A stretch of 64,000 bases of DNA, from assembly GCF_922984935.1 (NCBI RefSeq), contig NC_060071.1:6510001-6574000 (forward strand). Direction: 5' to 3'. This document shows, one piece after another, positions 22,071 through 33,369 of the stretch (position 1 is its first letter; every line of letters begins with the position of its first letter). This stretch comes from Meles meles (taxonomy: Eukaryota; Chordata; Mammalia; Carnivora; Mustelidae). The notes below the pieces were generated by a model. The model searched no databases. It was not told the DNA's origin and worked only from the letters and a program-made list of their open reading frames with translations. A program made the translations under genes and the position numbers.

Positions 22071-22265
22071 TTTTTTTTTTAAAAGACTTTATTTATTTAT
22101 TTGACAGAGAGAGATCACAAGTAGGCAGAGAGGCAGGCAGAGAGAAAGGGGAAGCAGGCTCCCCGCCAAGCAGAGAGCCCGATGTGGGACTCGATCCCAG
22201 GACTCTGGGATCATGACCTGAGCTGAAGGCAGAGGCTTTAACCCACTGAGCCACCCAGGCGCCCC
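22071..22265 (-). repeat. CAN-SINE
   Basis: Full-length antisense copy with a perfect 16-bp target-site duplication GAGTTGCCGGATTCTT (22,055-22,070 and 22,266-22,281), which suggests a fairly recent insertion. Confidence 0.95.
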
Positions 22266-22281
22266 GAGTTGCCGGATTCTT

Positions 22282-22769
22282 ATATTTCCCCCGTCCTGCA
22301 GCCCTGCGTTTCCACTCCTTAAGAGTCAGACCAAGGTGTGGAGCCGTACTGGAGAGCGGGAAGCCGAGAATAGGGAAGGGCTGGGAAAGAGAGGCCAGCT
22401 GGGGCCAATTCAGCCAAAGTTCACCGACTGTAGACACGCTGGGTCACTGTTTCCAATATTTTGCCTAATGTCTGGGGGGAACCCACGGGGTTCTGTGCAC
22501 ATGTGTCCTCAGGCGCTGTAGCCGAAACACAGGACAAGGCTTTGCGAAGACCGTGCATTCCCGGTGCTGACTTTTCCTCTCCAACGGGAGAGACGTGGGC
22601 AATTGACCCAGCGGCCTCCTCCTCTCCGTCTATTGTGGCGGCTCAATCACGCATTTACCGAAAGAAAAGCGAGTTTATCTTAGCCTGGAGGAGCCTCGTG
22701 TTGTGTGTGTATGACTGAAGGGTGGGGGAAATTCTGCAGCCACGACTGTGCAGATGGGCTGAGGATAGA
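22282..22769. other. single-copy DNA, no gene seen
   Basis: Nothing recognised. Confidence 0.35.
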
Positions 22770-22905
22770 CACTTTCAGAAAAGGGCCAATTTCCCCTTCA
22801 CAATGAGCGCTAAGTACCTGATAAATGGGGCTGGTGTTTATTCATGAGCAGGTACTTTGGAGATGGCGATTAGAACAGCCGCCCGCGCCGCCTCGCCAAG
22901 GTACT
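22770..22905. promoter_or_regulatory. likely conserved element at CpG-island edge
   Basis: AAGTACCTG (22,812-22,820) and CAGGTACTT (22,849-22,857) form a 9-bp inverted repeat around TGTTTATTCATGAG, and AGGTACTT recurs at about 22,899. AGATGGCGATTAG lies between. The block precedes the CpG-dense part directly. Confidence 0.4.
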
Positions 22906-24775
22906 TAAAGCCGGGCAGGTGCAGCGCTGCGCGCGGCCCGAACGCACAAAGCCCGCGGCCGCCGCGGCGCGGGGAGGGGCGTGAATGCGGGCCGCGCCGG
23001 GCCCCAAGGGCGCGCGGCGCGCAGGCACCTTAGCCTTTTGTTCCACATCCGAAGCCAAGGCCACTTCACCGAGGGGCGTCCCGGGAAAACCTCCCCTCTA
23101 ATTACCAAGAATTTCCCTCCGTCCCTCCTGCCGAAGCCCAGCCGGGCAACTTTCGGTCTGGCGGACGCGAGGACGCAGCGTGAGGCCAGGTTCGGCGTTT
23201 GCGTAAATGCTGCTTGTGAGCAGGCTATTAGCTAACCAGCTAAGTCACTTACTCAACATCTAGGAAAGAAACAGAACCCGAGCCTGGGAACCACGCGGGC
23301 ACGCAGCTCTGGCCGCCCCCGCCGCCGAGGCGCCACCTCTGGCCGTGCGGGTAACCTCGGGCTTTCAGGTTTTGTTTCAACTCCAAGGGGAGAAAATTGG
23401 GGTCTGTCTCTTTCCACGGCTTCCTGGCGCCAAGGTCGTGGGACAAACTCGATCTCGCCCTCGGAGTGGCTCCAGAATCCCTAAGAACCCCCAGTTCTTG
23501 CCCATGACCGGCGGCCTCGGCTGGGCGCTCGTAGAGGGAGTGCAGCTGGCGCCCGGGCCCTGGGGGGCCAAGTACCGGGTCCTCTGCGCTAAGAACGCGT
23601 TGGAGTTTCCCTCCCGGCCCAGCGGGACAACCTGGGTCCGACATCCCCTCCCTGCTCCCCAGCAGCTTCGAGGGTGCTTCGTGTGCGTAAGGTTGAGCTG
23701 TCTGAGCCCCTCGTGGGGTGAGCACTCTCGGCCTGATCCCTGGGGCCTATACGGATTGCTTTTTTTTTTTTTTTTAATCCTTGGGAGGAATCGACCAAGA
23801 TCATTTCTCTCCAGTCCACAGAATTAGGAGAAATCTGTGTTGCAAACAAGTGGGCTTCCCCCCCAATACACACTTCGCCCCGGGAAGAAAATTCTTTCGG
23901 AATGACCGTAAGCAATGGACAGGGACCTGATAGGACCCACCACGAGAGTTTTTTTCCTTTTCCACCACGAAAAACCCGAGGACTTTCGTACTCGGTCAGG
24001 CTGACCAGTAAATTGTAGATACGAACGTTCATTATCGATTTTTCTTGGAACCTTAGGGTTCGAATAAATTGCACATAGAATAATCCCGATTCCCGGGGAC
24101 ATCCGATCCCCGGCGCAAGAGCGCAAACCGAAAGCGGTAACCCCAACAGCTGGGCGGGGAAGCGGGCGAGGTCAGCCCAGTGCCCGCGCCGCCAGGGACC
24201 GCCGCCAGCCGGGCCGACCCAGGCCGGACGCCCGGGCGGCCGCGCTCCGTGGAAAGGGCTCGCAAGACAGGCAAGGCTTCCCCTCTTGTCTCCTGCCGGG
24301 AGCTGAGTTCGGGTGGGAGGGGGAAGCGTTCTCGCGGGCGAGACCCTGCGTCCCCTGCTCCGAGGGGACACCGGGGGGACGGCGGGACCCAGCCGCTGGC
24401 CGCGGAGGGCCCGAGACCCCCGAGGCGGCCCCCCTCCCGGGCGCCGCGGCGCTGCCGGCGGACGCCTTGCCAACAGCGTCCCCGCACGACGGCCTCGGGT
24501 GGATGTCGCGGGGCGGTCGAGGGGCGCGGGACAGGGCCGTGCCCACCCCTGCACCCGCAAGGCGCCGAGCCGGGACCGCCGGGCGCTGGAGGCGAACCGC
24601 GTGCTGGGCCTGGGACCGACCCCGCGCGGCCTCTCCCGGCTCCGCCGCAAGATGGCCGCCGGCCGCCGCGGGCGCCTCCGAATTTCGGCAGAAAGTGAAC
24701 GACGCGCGCGCAGGGGAGGCGGGGGCGGGGTGCGGTCGCGGCGCTGCAGACGGCGCGTCGCAACGGAGTTTTTAT
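22880..24775. promoter_or_regulatory. composite CpG island
   Basis: CpG-dense at 22,880-23,080 and 24,110-24,770, with moderately rich DNA between. The right part contains a full YY1 site, CAAGATGGCCGCC (24,648-24,660), on the plus strand. The longest open frame of the window (about 420 codons, minus strand) runs through it with no recognisable domain and an arginine/proline/glycine-rich composition, as expected from GC-rich noncoding DNA. Confidence 0.75.
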
Positions 24776-25348
24776 ATTTTCCATTCCCAAACCCTTGAAG
24801 GCACGGCCCAAAAGATGCCGGTGGGGTCAGGAGCAGGGCCATCAGGACTGACTCCACGACTGATCTTCTTCACCTTACGGATGGAGAAGACATCGTAAGG
24901 ATATGACGAATAAGATTCCTGGGGAAGCCGATAAGCCCAGATGCAATCTTCGGCCCTGGACTCAGCTCCCACCCGCTGAAAGTCTGTTTTGTTCTTTCCA
25001 GGAAAGCCGTTTGGGCAAATGCAATTGCCCCCCCCCACCACTGCGGGCGTCCCCAGCTTCTGATACACGAAGGTCACCCTTGCGAAGTCCCACTGACCAA
25101 GGGACCAAAGGGGTCTAGTGAGTTAGGCCAGGAGGCCTGGGTGGAGCTGTTCCTTAGGGTGTCCTAATTCCGGCCTCAGACTCGGACTCCCCGCCCCACA
25201 CACAACCCTTTGACCCCTGCCAAGCCTTATCTGGTTAAAAGATTTTTGTTACTCCGGCTATTATGTCACAAACGCCTTAACATTTACTTCAGTTGGTTGT
25301 TGAGAGTATCTCTAGGTCCTGGAAGAACCAGGAATGGCTCATGAAGCT
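24776..25348. other. single-copy DNA flanking the CpG island
   Basis: Nothing recognised beyond a short C run at about 25,028. Confidence 0.35.
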
Positions 25349-25378
25349 GGCCTCCTCCTCCTCCTCCTCCTCCTCCCC
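25349..25378. repeat. (CCT)n microsatellite
   Basis: About eight uninterrupted CCT units. Confidence 0.85.
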
Positions 25379-25754
25379 AGCCCTGTAACTGAGGTAAAGT
25401 GGGCTCTCCTGGTTCTGGCCAGAAGGCTTCAGGGTAGAAGACAGACTCTTTGACCTGTGAGTGTGGTGCGTGTGGTTGTCCCCCCCCCTTCCTCCTCATC
25501 GCAGGAAGCCCCTCTCGGGAGTAGGACGAAGGCAGCCCTCAAGATGGAGCCTGCGTGGTGGGGGAAACTGAGAGAAAGCCCACCATTCCCTGATCAACTC
25601 TGATGCTGTCTCTGGGTTCGTGAAGACAGGACTGAGGTTCCTCTGGCCCGGGACCCTTGAAGAGTCTCCAGTAAGGGAAGGAGTTCTTTACCCCAAGTCC
25701 CGGACATGTAGTCCCGCTCCGCCAAAAAAACCCCCACAGTTCTGATGCCCACTT

Positions 25755-25850
25755 CAATGACTGGGGGAAGTCCTGCCCTCTCTTCAGTTTCCTCATCTGC
25801 CCAAGGGAGGAGGATTGTAAAGAAGGCTCCTAACATCTCTAACCCGGGGC
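25755..25850 (+). repeat. MIR SINE fragment
   Basis: CTTCAGTTTCCTCATCTGCC and AGGATTGTAAAGAAGG are sense MIR. Confidence 0.6.
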
Positions 25851-25999
25851 TCCAAGAAGCGTGAGGGAAAGCAGCCCAGGGAGACTCTTGAAGACCTCGA
25901 AGGGCACTAGGGGCACTTGGTTTCACTCCGAGAAAGGTGCACATCTCTTTCTGAAACGTGGTCCTTTGATAAGCGGGTGGGTAGGAGAGTTAGGCATAC

Positions 26000-26215
26000 T
26001 GACCGTGGAACCAGGCTCCCTGGGCTCGAATCTGACCCAGACCTGCCATTTACTACCCACGTGGCCTCAAGCTACTTTACTCAGTCTCTCTGCGCCTCAA
26101 TTTCCTCATCATTGAAACAGAGATTAATAGCGGCCCCTTTTCTCCCAGGGCGCTAGCGGAATTAACTGGGCTCAGGCACGTAGAGCACTTAGAAGCATGC
26201 CTGGCACAGGGTGGC
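26000..26215 (+). repeat. MIR SINE, near full length
   Basis: GGAACCAGGCTCCCTGGG, CTGCGCCTCAATTTCCTCAT and GAGCACTTAGAAGCATGCCT follow the MIR consensus from head to tail. Confidence 0.8.
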
Positions 26216-26614
26216 TCTTCCTATGGGGTGGCCAGACCCCTGGATGCAAGTCTTCTCAGTTTTCCTCCGCTGACTGTCACCATTTCCGTCCCTGCACCGG
26301 TGCCAGCACCCCAGGAATGGGATGGAGGAGGGCAGGCAGGACGCCTGTGTATTGCCTGCTTGATGAACACTTTGTCTGAGGAATCTCTTTGTGCCAGTGC
26401 TTTGCTTATTTTCTGATATGGAAGGAAGTGGAATCAGTGTCTCTTCCTTTCTCTTTCCTCAATTCCATCCAGAGATGAGACAGCTGCATGAAAACCTGTG
26501 CCCTTGGCTTTAAGGAGGAAGAGAGTGAGGGAGACGATCCATCCCCACCAGGAGGGATCCTGCTTTGAGGGAGATAGAGTACTGCCCAGAACTATTAATG
26601 TTTCCCCTCTACAC

Positions 26615-26617
<3 letters not shown>
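26216..26617. other. single-copy DNA, no gene seen
   Basis: Nothing recognised. Confidence 0.35.

Positions 26618-26651
<34 letters not shown>
26618..26651. repeat. (CA)n microsatellite
   Basis: About 17 CA units. Confidence 0.9.
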
Positions 26652-26653
<2 letters not shown>

Positions 26654-26919
26654 CTAAGTGCTTAGGCTCCAAGAGACAAGATTGCACGGGTCTGTATTTA
26701 GTTTTATCACCTTCAAAGACATTGAGGCATCCATGTGACCTCCTGGGGGCTCGGTGATCTGCCTCCAGAAAGGAGCTGACGTCTTTCCACAGTCCAGGTC
26801 CCTCCTGGGCTGTTGGTTAAAGCACGAGGAGACCAACTGGTGTCAGTTTTTTCTTTTCTGAGGGAGGAGGACCTTGTTTTTTGAAAATGCAAAGTGACGG
26901 TAACATTGTCATTAAAGGT

Positions 26920-27115
26920 GTTTGCGGTTAAAATAATAATAGCTCTCATTTGTGGATACATTAACAGCATCTCAGGCACCGAGCACAATACCTTCTTTTT
27001 TCCTCACAAAGAGCTCATGAGATCCATTTGCAAGCCCATTCTACAGATGAGGAAATGGAGATTTAGCAGAAGTCAACCAGTTGGTAAGGGAGAGAATCAG
27101 GCATTGAACACGACA
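26920..27115 (-). repeat. MIR SINE
   Basis: CATTCTACAGATGAGGAAAT and GAAGTCAACCAGTTGG are antisense MIR. Confidence 0.75.
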
Positions 27116-27269
27116 CTCCAAATCCTTTTCGCCACCACCCCCGCCTTCTTTCTGCCTCTGGGTGACCAGGAGAGCAGGAGTATCCCTGTGGACTGTGATT
27201 TGTGAGGAATTTTCTGCAACCAGTTTAGGAACAAAGCTAGAATGTTGGGAGTTTAGCCAAGCACACTGA

Positions 27270-27425
27270 GTCTAAGCCAAAGGCACAGGGACCTCTTTTC
27301 TAGGTTTGGCACCGAAGGCAATTTACTTAATGCCTTCACACCTTAGTTTCCCCTTCTGTAAAAGGGGGCCAATAACAAGACCCATTTCCTTTAGCTGGAA
27401 TGACTGAAGCATTATATATTAATAA
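27270..27425 (+). repeat. MIR SINE
   Basis: GGCAATTTACTTAATGCC and TTAGTTTCCCCTTCTGTAAA are sense MIR. Confidence 0.7.
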
Positions 27426-28190
27426 TAAAATACCATTCCCTCCCCTCAGTCTACGACAGTGTAGTATTTAGCAGAATTTAACCCACTGCCCTCTACAAAC
27501 TGCTGCGTTACATTTTCTCATTCTACCCAGTTCCATGAGTTGGGAACCTCGGCTAGTGGAAGGAAAAACAGCAGTTTGTCCAAGAAGACACAATAACCCA
27601 GGGAGAATCAGAGGAGAGCTCAGGCCAGAAGTTCCCTCGAGGAAGAGGAGCGTTTGCGGACGGTTTTGCAGAGAAACGTCTCAGTTTCCCTTTTTAAAAA
27701 GGATGTAAACATCTTCCCAGGCTCGTCTGACATCAGCCTGTCAGTGATGAATCATCGGGAGCGTGAAGACATACACTAGGTAGGTCACAGTCTCCAATTT
27801 TAGTCAACTTCCTGGCGGCCCCGCTGAGGCCTTGAAGGAGGGCACCAGGTTTGAAGCAGTGCCCAAAGCACCAACCCCTCCAGGCCCTCGGGACCCAGCC
27901 AAATGGACAGCAGAGCTGGAGGAAGTGGAGGGATTCTCTTCTGACGTTTCTTCTTTTTTAAATTTTAAAGCAACTTGCATAGAATTTGTCTTTTTTAAAA
28001 TTTTTTTTTCCAAATAACAAGAGTACGTGGGACCAGCCTCTCCCTGCTGGTTTTTGCCTATGAATGAGATCTCTTACGTAATGAACAGAGGGGAAGAGTC
28101 CCCTGGGAGATGGTATCTCAGTTTGAGCTAATGTTTTTAAAAAATCTCAATCTTCAATGCTTCTTAAATTTATGTGTTTGATTTTTATTA
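27426..28190. other. single-copy DNA, no gene seen
   Basis: AT-rich around 27,950-28,015. Nothing else recognised. Confidence 0.35.
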
Positions 28191-28194
28191 ATTC

Positions 28195-28420
28195 AGAAAC
28201 TATTTCATTTCTTGAGTGCCTACTAAGCACTTGGCAGTGCGGCTGAAGGGTCTAGGAGGGGAAGCGATGTGGGGGAAATCTGGGCAGACCTCCTGGAGAA
28301 GGAGGTCCTGGTACTCTTGGAGGCAGAAACTTCAGCATGCGTAAAATCCCACAGGCGAGAAATCTGGAGACTATGCAAAGAAGATGGGAAGGAACACAGA
28401 GGGGAGCAATGTGGCTTCAA
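28195..28420 (-). repeat. LINE-2 tail (probable)
   Basis: TTGAGTGCCTACTAAGCACT and GGCAGACCTCCTGGAGAAG resemble antisense LINE-2 3' DNA. Confidence 0.45.
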
Positions 28421-28424
28421 GGAA

Positions 28425-29049
28425 AAGGCCATCTCCCCTTTTTTAATTTGCTGCTTCTAATTGGCTGTCAATTTAGAAACCAAATATGGGGGATGTTAGA
28501 ACTGTGTGTAAAATAAAGCTCAAGGGCATACAGGACCTCCGAGTGAGCCCTGAGAGTGGAAGGCAGGTATGGAGGACTGGGTCTGGACCACTCAAAAGCA
28601 GCTCTGTATGTGGCTCAGCCTGGCAGTGTCTTGGCTGGGTGGGGTACAGGCTGACACCTGCCCGCACAGAATTCAGGAGCTAGGCACACAGGAACAGAAA
28701 AAGGTCTTATGCTTAGAGACAGGCGCCTGCTATGGCCCCTTGCACTGCCACTAAATCACAGCCACCCACCTTCACCCCAGCTGACACCGTTTGGTCCAGG
28801 GCCTTCATTTTGGTGCCAGAGATGGGGGCGAGGAGGAGTGCCCACAGCTGATTCTCCTTAGAGCTGAGCGACACACGCATACACTCTCTCTCTCCCCCCC
28901 CCCCCGCCCCCCACTCCAGCTCTCCAGGAGGAGCCTCAGGGCCTGGGGAGCTAGATTCTAACTGGGGGCTCCTCCAGCCAGAATCTGAGAGGAGTCGAGG
29001 AAGACAATCTAGCAGCACCGAGTGGAGATCAAGAGGCTAAAGGCCGGAG
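28425..29049. other. single-copy DNA, no gene seen
   Basis: A C run at about 28,895-28,914 is the only simple sequence. Confidence 0.35.
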
Positions 29050-30340
29050 GATGAGCTAGAGGCTCTTGGGAAAGGCCGGCGACCCCACCAGGCCGTCACA
29101 GGGCGCCCTTGCTCTGTGCCCTGCCCCCCGCCCCAGGCCTAGCACCCCCCCAACCAGAGCCCTGGAGCGGCAGCGCGCCCCCCGGAGGCCCAGTGGGGCT
29201 GCCCAGTCTCCCCGCCACTTTGCAGCACCCCGCCCTCCGGGCCGCTCCTCCCGGCAGCACAGTCCGGGCGGGGGGCGGGGCACGAGGGGTGCGGGCGCAC
29301 CCCGCCAAGGGTTCTTACCTCTGCGCGAGCGTCCGTCCGACCAAGCTTGCTTTGCTGCTGGGTCTGCGGGGCTGGGGAGGCTCCCACGGACGCGGCTCAC
29401 GCCTCCCCCCGCCCCGAGCCCCCAGACCCTACGGTGGCCCCGAGCGGGGGCGCCGGGACTAGGGGACCGGCGCCGCGCGGGCGGGAGGAGGCGGCTCCCG
29501 CGGGGCGCGGTGGGGCGGGGCGGGGGCGTCTGCCGGGCCCCGCCCGGAGGGGACTTGGGAGCGATTATCCTGAAGAACAAAGGCAGCCGGGGAAGGCTCG
29601 GAGCCCCCCGGGCCTGGCCCTGAACTTGAACTTGTACTTGACACTTCGTCCGGAAGGTGGCGAGGAACCCATCTGAGCTGGGACGGGGACTCAGCCGTTC
29701 ACCTCACGTCCCGGGGAGGGGGCAAGCCCGTCCCCCTCGGCGCCGGATGGGAGCCTGGCATCCCCAGGAGCCCGCGGGCCCGGTGCGCTCCAAAGTGCCC
29801 TGGAGCCCAGGACCCTGGTGTCCCCGCGTCCCCTGGGAGAGGGGGTGCGGAGGAGGCCTCTGGGTCTCCAGCCGGGAGCAGTGGGCCGGGGCCCTATGCA
29901 CCCCCCTCCCACTCCCCACCCCACTGTGGGCCCGGGCCGCAGCCGTGGCTGCGCGGGGCTGGCCGGATTCTCTGCACGTCGCGTCGGCGGCCGCTATTCA
30001 GCCGCTAATTGAACGTTAATGGCAGGTGCGGATGAGGTCACCGGAGCTGGCTTTTCTCACACATTTTTCATGCAAATTCGCGAAACTCTAAACAAATTTA
30101 AATAAAAAGCTCTTTGTGCCGCGCGCGCCCCTCAGTTCTCTCCCTCCCGCCTGGGGTCCTGGCTCCTCCCGGGGCCCTGAGGCCCGAGCCTGCTGCTCAA
30201 CGGAGCGCAGCCCGAGGAGGGGAGCCGGGCACCCCGGGGAGCGCCGCCTGCCGGCCACTGGTGCACACCCCGCCCCGCCGCCCGTGGCCCCGAACGCGCC
30301 CGGGCTGCCCTGGGGCCCGTGTGAGAGACGTTTCGCTGGT
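29050..30340. promoter_or_regulatory. CpG island
   Basis: Two CpG-dense lobes (about 29,060-29,560 and 29,690-29,995, then 30,118-30,330) with an AT-rich conserved-looking element between the last two. The island lies near where the human host lncRNA would end, so it could serve an antisense or independent transcript; that is inference. Confidence 0.75.
30000..30117. promoter_or_regulatory. likely conserved enhancer-type element in CpG island
   Basis: An abrupt AT-rich insert with GCTAATTG, ACGTTAATGG, AGGTCACC, a perfect POU octamer ATGCAAAT (30,070-30,077) and TAAACAAATTTAAATAAA. The mix of homeodomain, nuclear-receptor half-site, POU and forkhead-like sites is typical of developmental elements. 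Confidence 0.45.
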
Positions 30341-31585
30341 GTCGTGAGGCCGGTGGCCTGCGGGATCCTCAGGGAGGCAGTGTGGGCGGTGGTTAAGTGC
30401 CTGGCATCTGGACGGGCGTTCGTGGGGGCATCCTGGCTACACCCACAGTGGCACCCATGGGCCACCTTACTCGGCCTCACTCTCTGGAACCTAGCAGTAC
30501 CTCTGAGGGCCACCCTCAAGGCTAGAGGCAAGTCCTGGACCAGGTAGCAGCCTTCATCCTCTTCTCCAAAGGACCCTAGCCCAGGTCAGGGAGGCAGACT
30601 TTCCAAGACCTTCCTCCACTCTTCCCGTCTACACCAGGTTCCCTCCACATCCCCACACACCATACATTTTCTTTGCTAGTGGCTAAGTCATACTTTCCTC
30701 ATTCATGTCCTCCCAGAAAAACTGACCAGAGACAGGGATATTGCAAAGAAACCTCATTCATTGTGGGCTGGGAAGACAGACTCAGGGGGTCCACAAGATA
30801 GTAAGAGGCCTCTTCCAGAATTTGCCCTAGCCTTCCCTCAGGAGCACCCAGGGGGACCCACTGGGCTTGGAGTGTCCCTGTGGTTCAAGTTGCCTGGGTG
30901 AGGCCTCTTTTCTCCCATTTCTGTGTCTGTACCTTCAGCTTTCCCTCAGCCTTCCATCAGGCCAGCCTCTGGCAAGCACGGGGGCGAGCCTGGGAGTGTT
31001 CTCGTGTCCCTACTAGGCCCCTTCCAGTCAAGGAAGAAGCAGAAGCACTCTAGGAGTAGGAGTATGGGGTAGGAGATGACCCGCAACCAGGGGACTGTGA
31101 GGCTGTCGCATCTAATTAACCCTCAGACCTCCCCCACTCCCACTTCCACCAGGTGGAGACCCTGGACCTTCCCCAGGACTCTGCCCCAGCTCTCCAGTGC
31201 TCACCTAGGCTTGTCTTGACCAGCTGGGGCAGCATCTTTGCCTCCAGGCCACCACCTCCAGGAAAGCCCATCTGGACAACCCTACTGCCCTTGGACAGCC
31301 CTGGAGGAGAGGCTATACTACCAGATGAGACAAAAGCCCCAACTGTGAAAGGCTCTATGGTTCCCCCCTCATTCCCCACTCCACTGTCCAGGCCGGGGCT
31401 GAGCACCCTGCGGGAGACAGATGGCATTAGAAGAAACTGGGGGAGGACCTCAGGCACAGGACCATTTGTGATGACCTTGCAGAAGAGGGGGGAATGTCTC
31501 TGTGCATGGGGATTGGCAAGAAGGTCTTGCAGCTTTGGGGACCTTCTTTATGTGGCCCAGCCAAACAGGACCACCATGGGATTAG
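30341..31585. other. single-copy DNA, no gene seen
   Basis: Possible degenerate MIR at about 30,390-30,500. Frames under 150 codons lack domains. Confidence 0.35.
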
Positions 31586-31589
31586 GGGT

Positions 31590-31740
31590 ACAGACCTGAG
31601 AGTCAAAGAGACTTGGTTAGGAACCTCAGTTCTGGCACTGTGTGTGTGGCTTGGGACCTGTGACTTAGCTTTTCTGTGCCTCACCATCCTCACCCCTAAA
31701 ATGAATGTGCCAATAATACTGTCAGCCAGCGGAGTTACAA
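31590..31740 (+). repeat. MIR SINE
   Basis: GACCTGAGAGTCAAAGAGAC, GGGACCTGTGACTTAGC and CACCCCTAAAATGAATG follow sense MIR. Confidence 0.65.
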
Positions 31741-32600
31741 GGAGTCCCCACTCCTCATGTAGTCATTCATAATGCTTCTTTCCTCCTCTCTCCGCTGGCC
31801 CCATGGCTGATTCAGGGTGACCATTGCTACCACCCAGGCCCCAGGGATCCCCAAGAACCTGCGCCGTCTGGGTCAGCGCAATCCTTTCCCTGCCCCTCTC
31901 AGGCCACAGCAGGGGGAGGGGGGCTGAGGGGAGCCCAGGTGGCCCCAGCCCCCAGTGGGTGTAGCCTGCCCTGTGCTGCCTCCTCTGAGACACTTGCTGG
32001 TCCACTTCCTTTTTGGGCGGAAGGTCAGGGGCAAAGCAAATAGAGGAGGCAAGTGGCACTGGGCACCTTCCGATGTCTCTCTCATGAAACCTGCTGCTTA
32101 TGCAAATCAGGCCTTTCACAGACCCTTCCTTCCCCCCTGCTGGCCCCAGCCTGACCAGCCCCCCAGCTTGATGACAACTCTACTAGGCAGCAGAGGCAGC
32201 CCCTCCCCAACAATGGGCCCCAGCCCAGTCCCACAGCTGGACTGGCTGGGGTGTGGGGGAGGAGATGGCTAGGCTGGGGCTTCCAAGGTCTTCTCCCAAA
32301 AGGCAGCTCTGGAAGGCAGAGGGGTAAGGTCTGCTCCCACGAAAACGGGGAACAATCCCCCACCCCCTTCCTGCTGAGGAGCTCGGACCAACCAGTCAAC
32401 TACTCTTCCGCATGGTCAAATTGGAATGATAGCCACCGAGGCACGACCCAGAGATACTAAGCCTGGCACTTAGTAAAGCTTTTAATTAACTGCAGTAGAC
32501 ATGACGACATGTGCTTCTTCGGCCTGAAAACAGCCAATGGCAGAGTTTCTGGGATCTTTTTTTCCTGCAACACCACCAGCATCCTCCTGGATCTCTTACC
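31741..32600. other. single-copy DNA, no gene seen
   Basis: Contains the octamer at 32.10 kb and TTTTAATTAACTGCAG at about 32,480. No repeat or gene recognised. Confidence 0.4.
32100..32107 (+). promoter_or_regulatory. POU octamer motif
   Basis: TTATGCAAATCAGG contains a perfect octamer in single-copy DNA. This may be chance. Confidence 0.25.
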
Positions 32601-32659
32601 CTAAGTTGGTTAATAGAAGTTAAGCGCCCCCCGCCAAAAAAGAAGTTAAGCCCATTATA

Positions 32660-33365
32660 TTAATAGTGTCTTTAATTTTTTTCAATGAAAGCGTTCCATA
32701 GGCATAAAGGAACAAGTAACAGTACAGAAGAAGGCATCTGTCCATCTTCCAACTCTGGAAGTTTCCAGAAACTCTTCAGATACAAGCATACTTAGAACTG
32801 ACTTTTTTTTTTTTAAGATTTTATTTATTTATTTGACAGAGAGAGATCACAAGTAGGCAGAGAGACAGGCAGAGAGAGGAGGAAGCAGGCTCCCCGCGGA
32901 GCAGAGAGCCCGATGCGGGGCTCGATCCCAGGACCCTGGGATCGTGACCTGAGCTGAAGGCAGAGGCCTAACCCACTGAACCACCTTTAAATACATGTAA
33001 ATAAAATCATACTCTGTGGCCTGCTCTGCAATTTATTCTCTTCACACATCAATATATACTGGCCAACCTTCCATATCAGCACACAGAGATCTACCATTTT
33101 CAGTGCTTTTCGGAGCTGTATAATATTCCACCGTATGACCAGACCATAGGTTCATTTCCATGTTCTTACATTCTTAAAAAGAAAATGCTCTGACAAACAT
33201 CTTTGTACACATTTTTTTGGAAATTTTACATATAGAACCATAGAGTAAATTCCTAGCGGTGTAGTTTGTGACTAAGTCTGTATGTCTTTTACATTCTGAT
33301 GTAGCCACATTACAGAATATACTGTACGATTTACATTCTCCAGCCAACAGTGTTTGAGTGTCTTA
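32660..33365 (+). repeat. LINE-1 3' fragment split by a SINE
   Basis: GAGCTGTATAATATTCCACC, AAACATCTTTGTACACAT, TAAATTCCTAGCGG and TTTACATTCTCCAGCCAACA follow the order of an old L1M 3' end. Confidence 0.6.
32803..32986 (-). repeat. CAN-SINE, 5'-truncated
   Basis: Antisense copy that stops at CACTGAACCACC and lacks the usual AGGCGCCCC head, so it is a slightly truncated insertion or was trimmed later. Confidence 0.88.
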
Positions 33366-33369
33366 AAAC

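Noticed and set aside
23589..24857. Longest open frame, about 420 codons on the minus strand
   Set aside because: It crosses a CpG island, is dominated by Arg, Pro, Gly and Ala, overlaps other long frames on both strands, and shows no domain or splice context. GC-rich DNA has few stop codons.
31140..31160. CCACCAGGTGG as a CTCF site
   Set aside because: Lacks the GGC end of the core; may be only an E-box-type palindrome.
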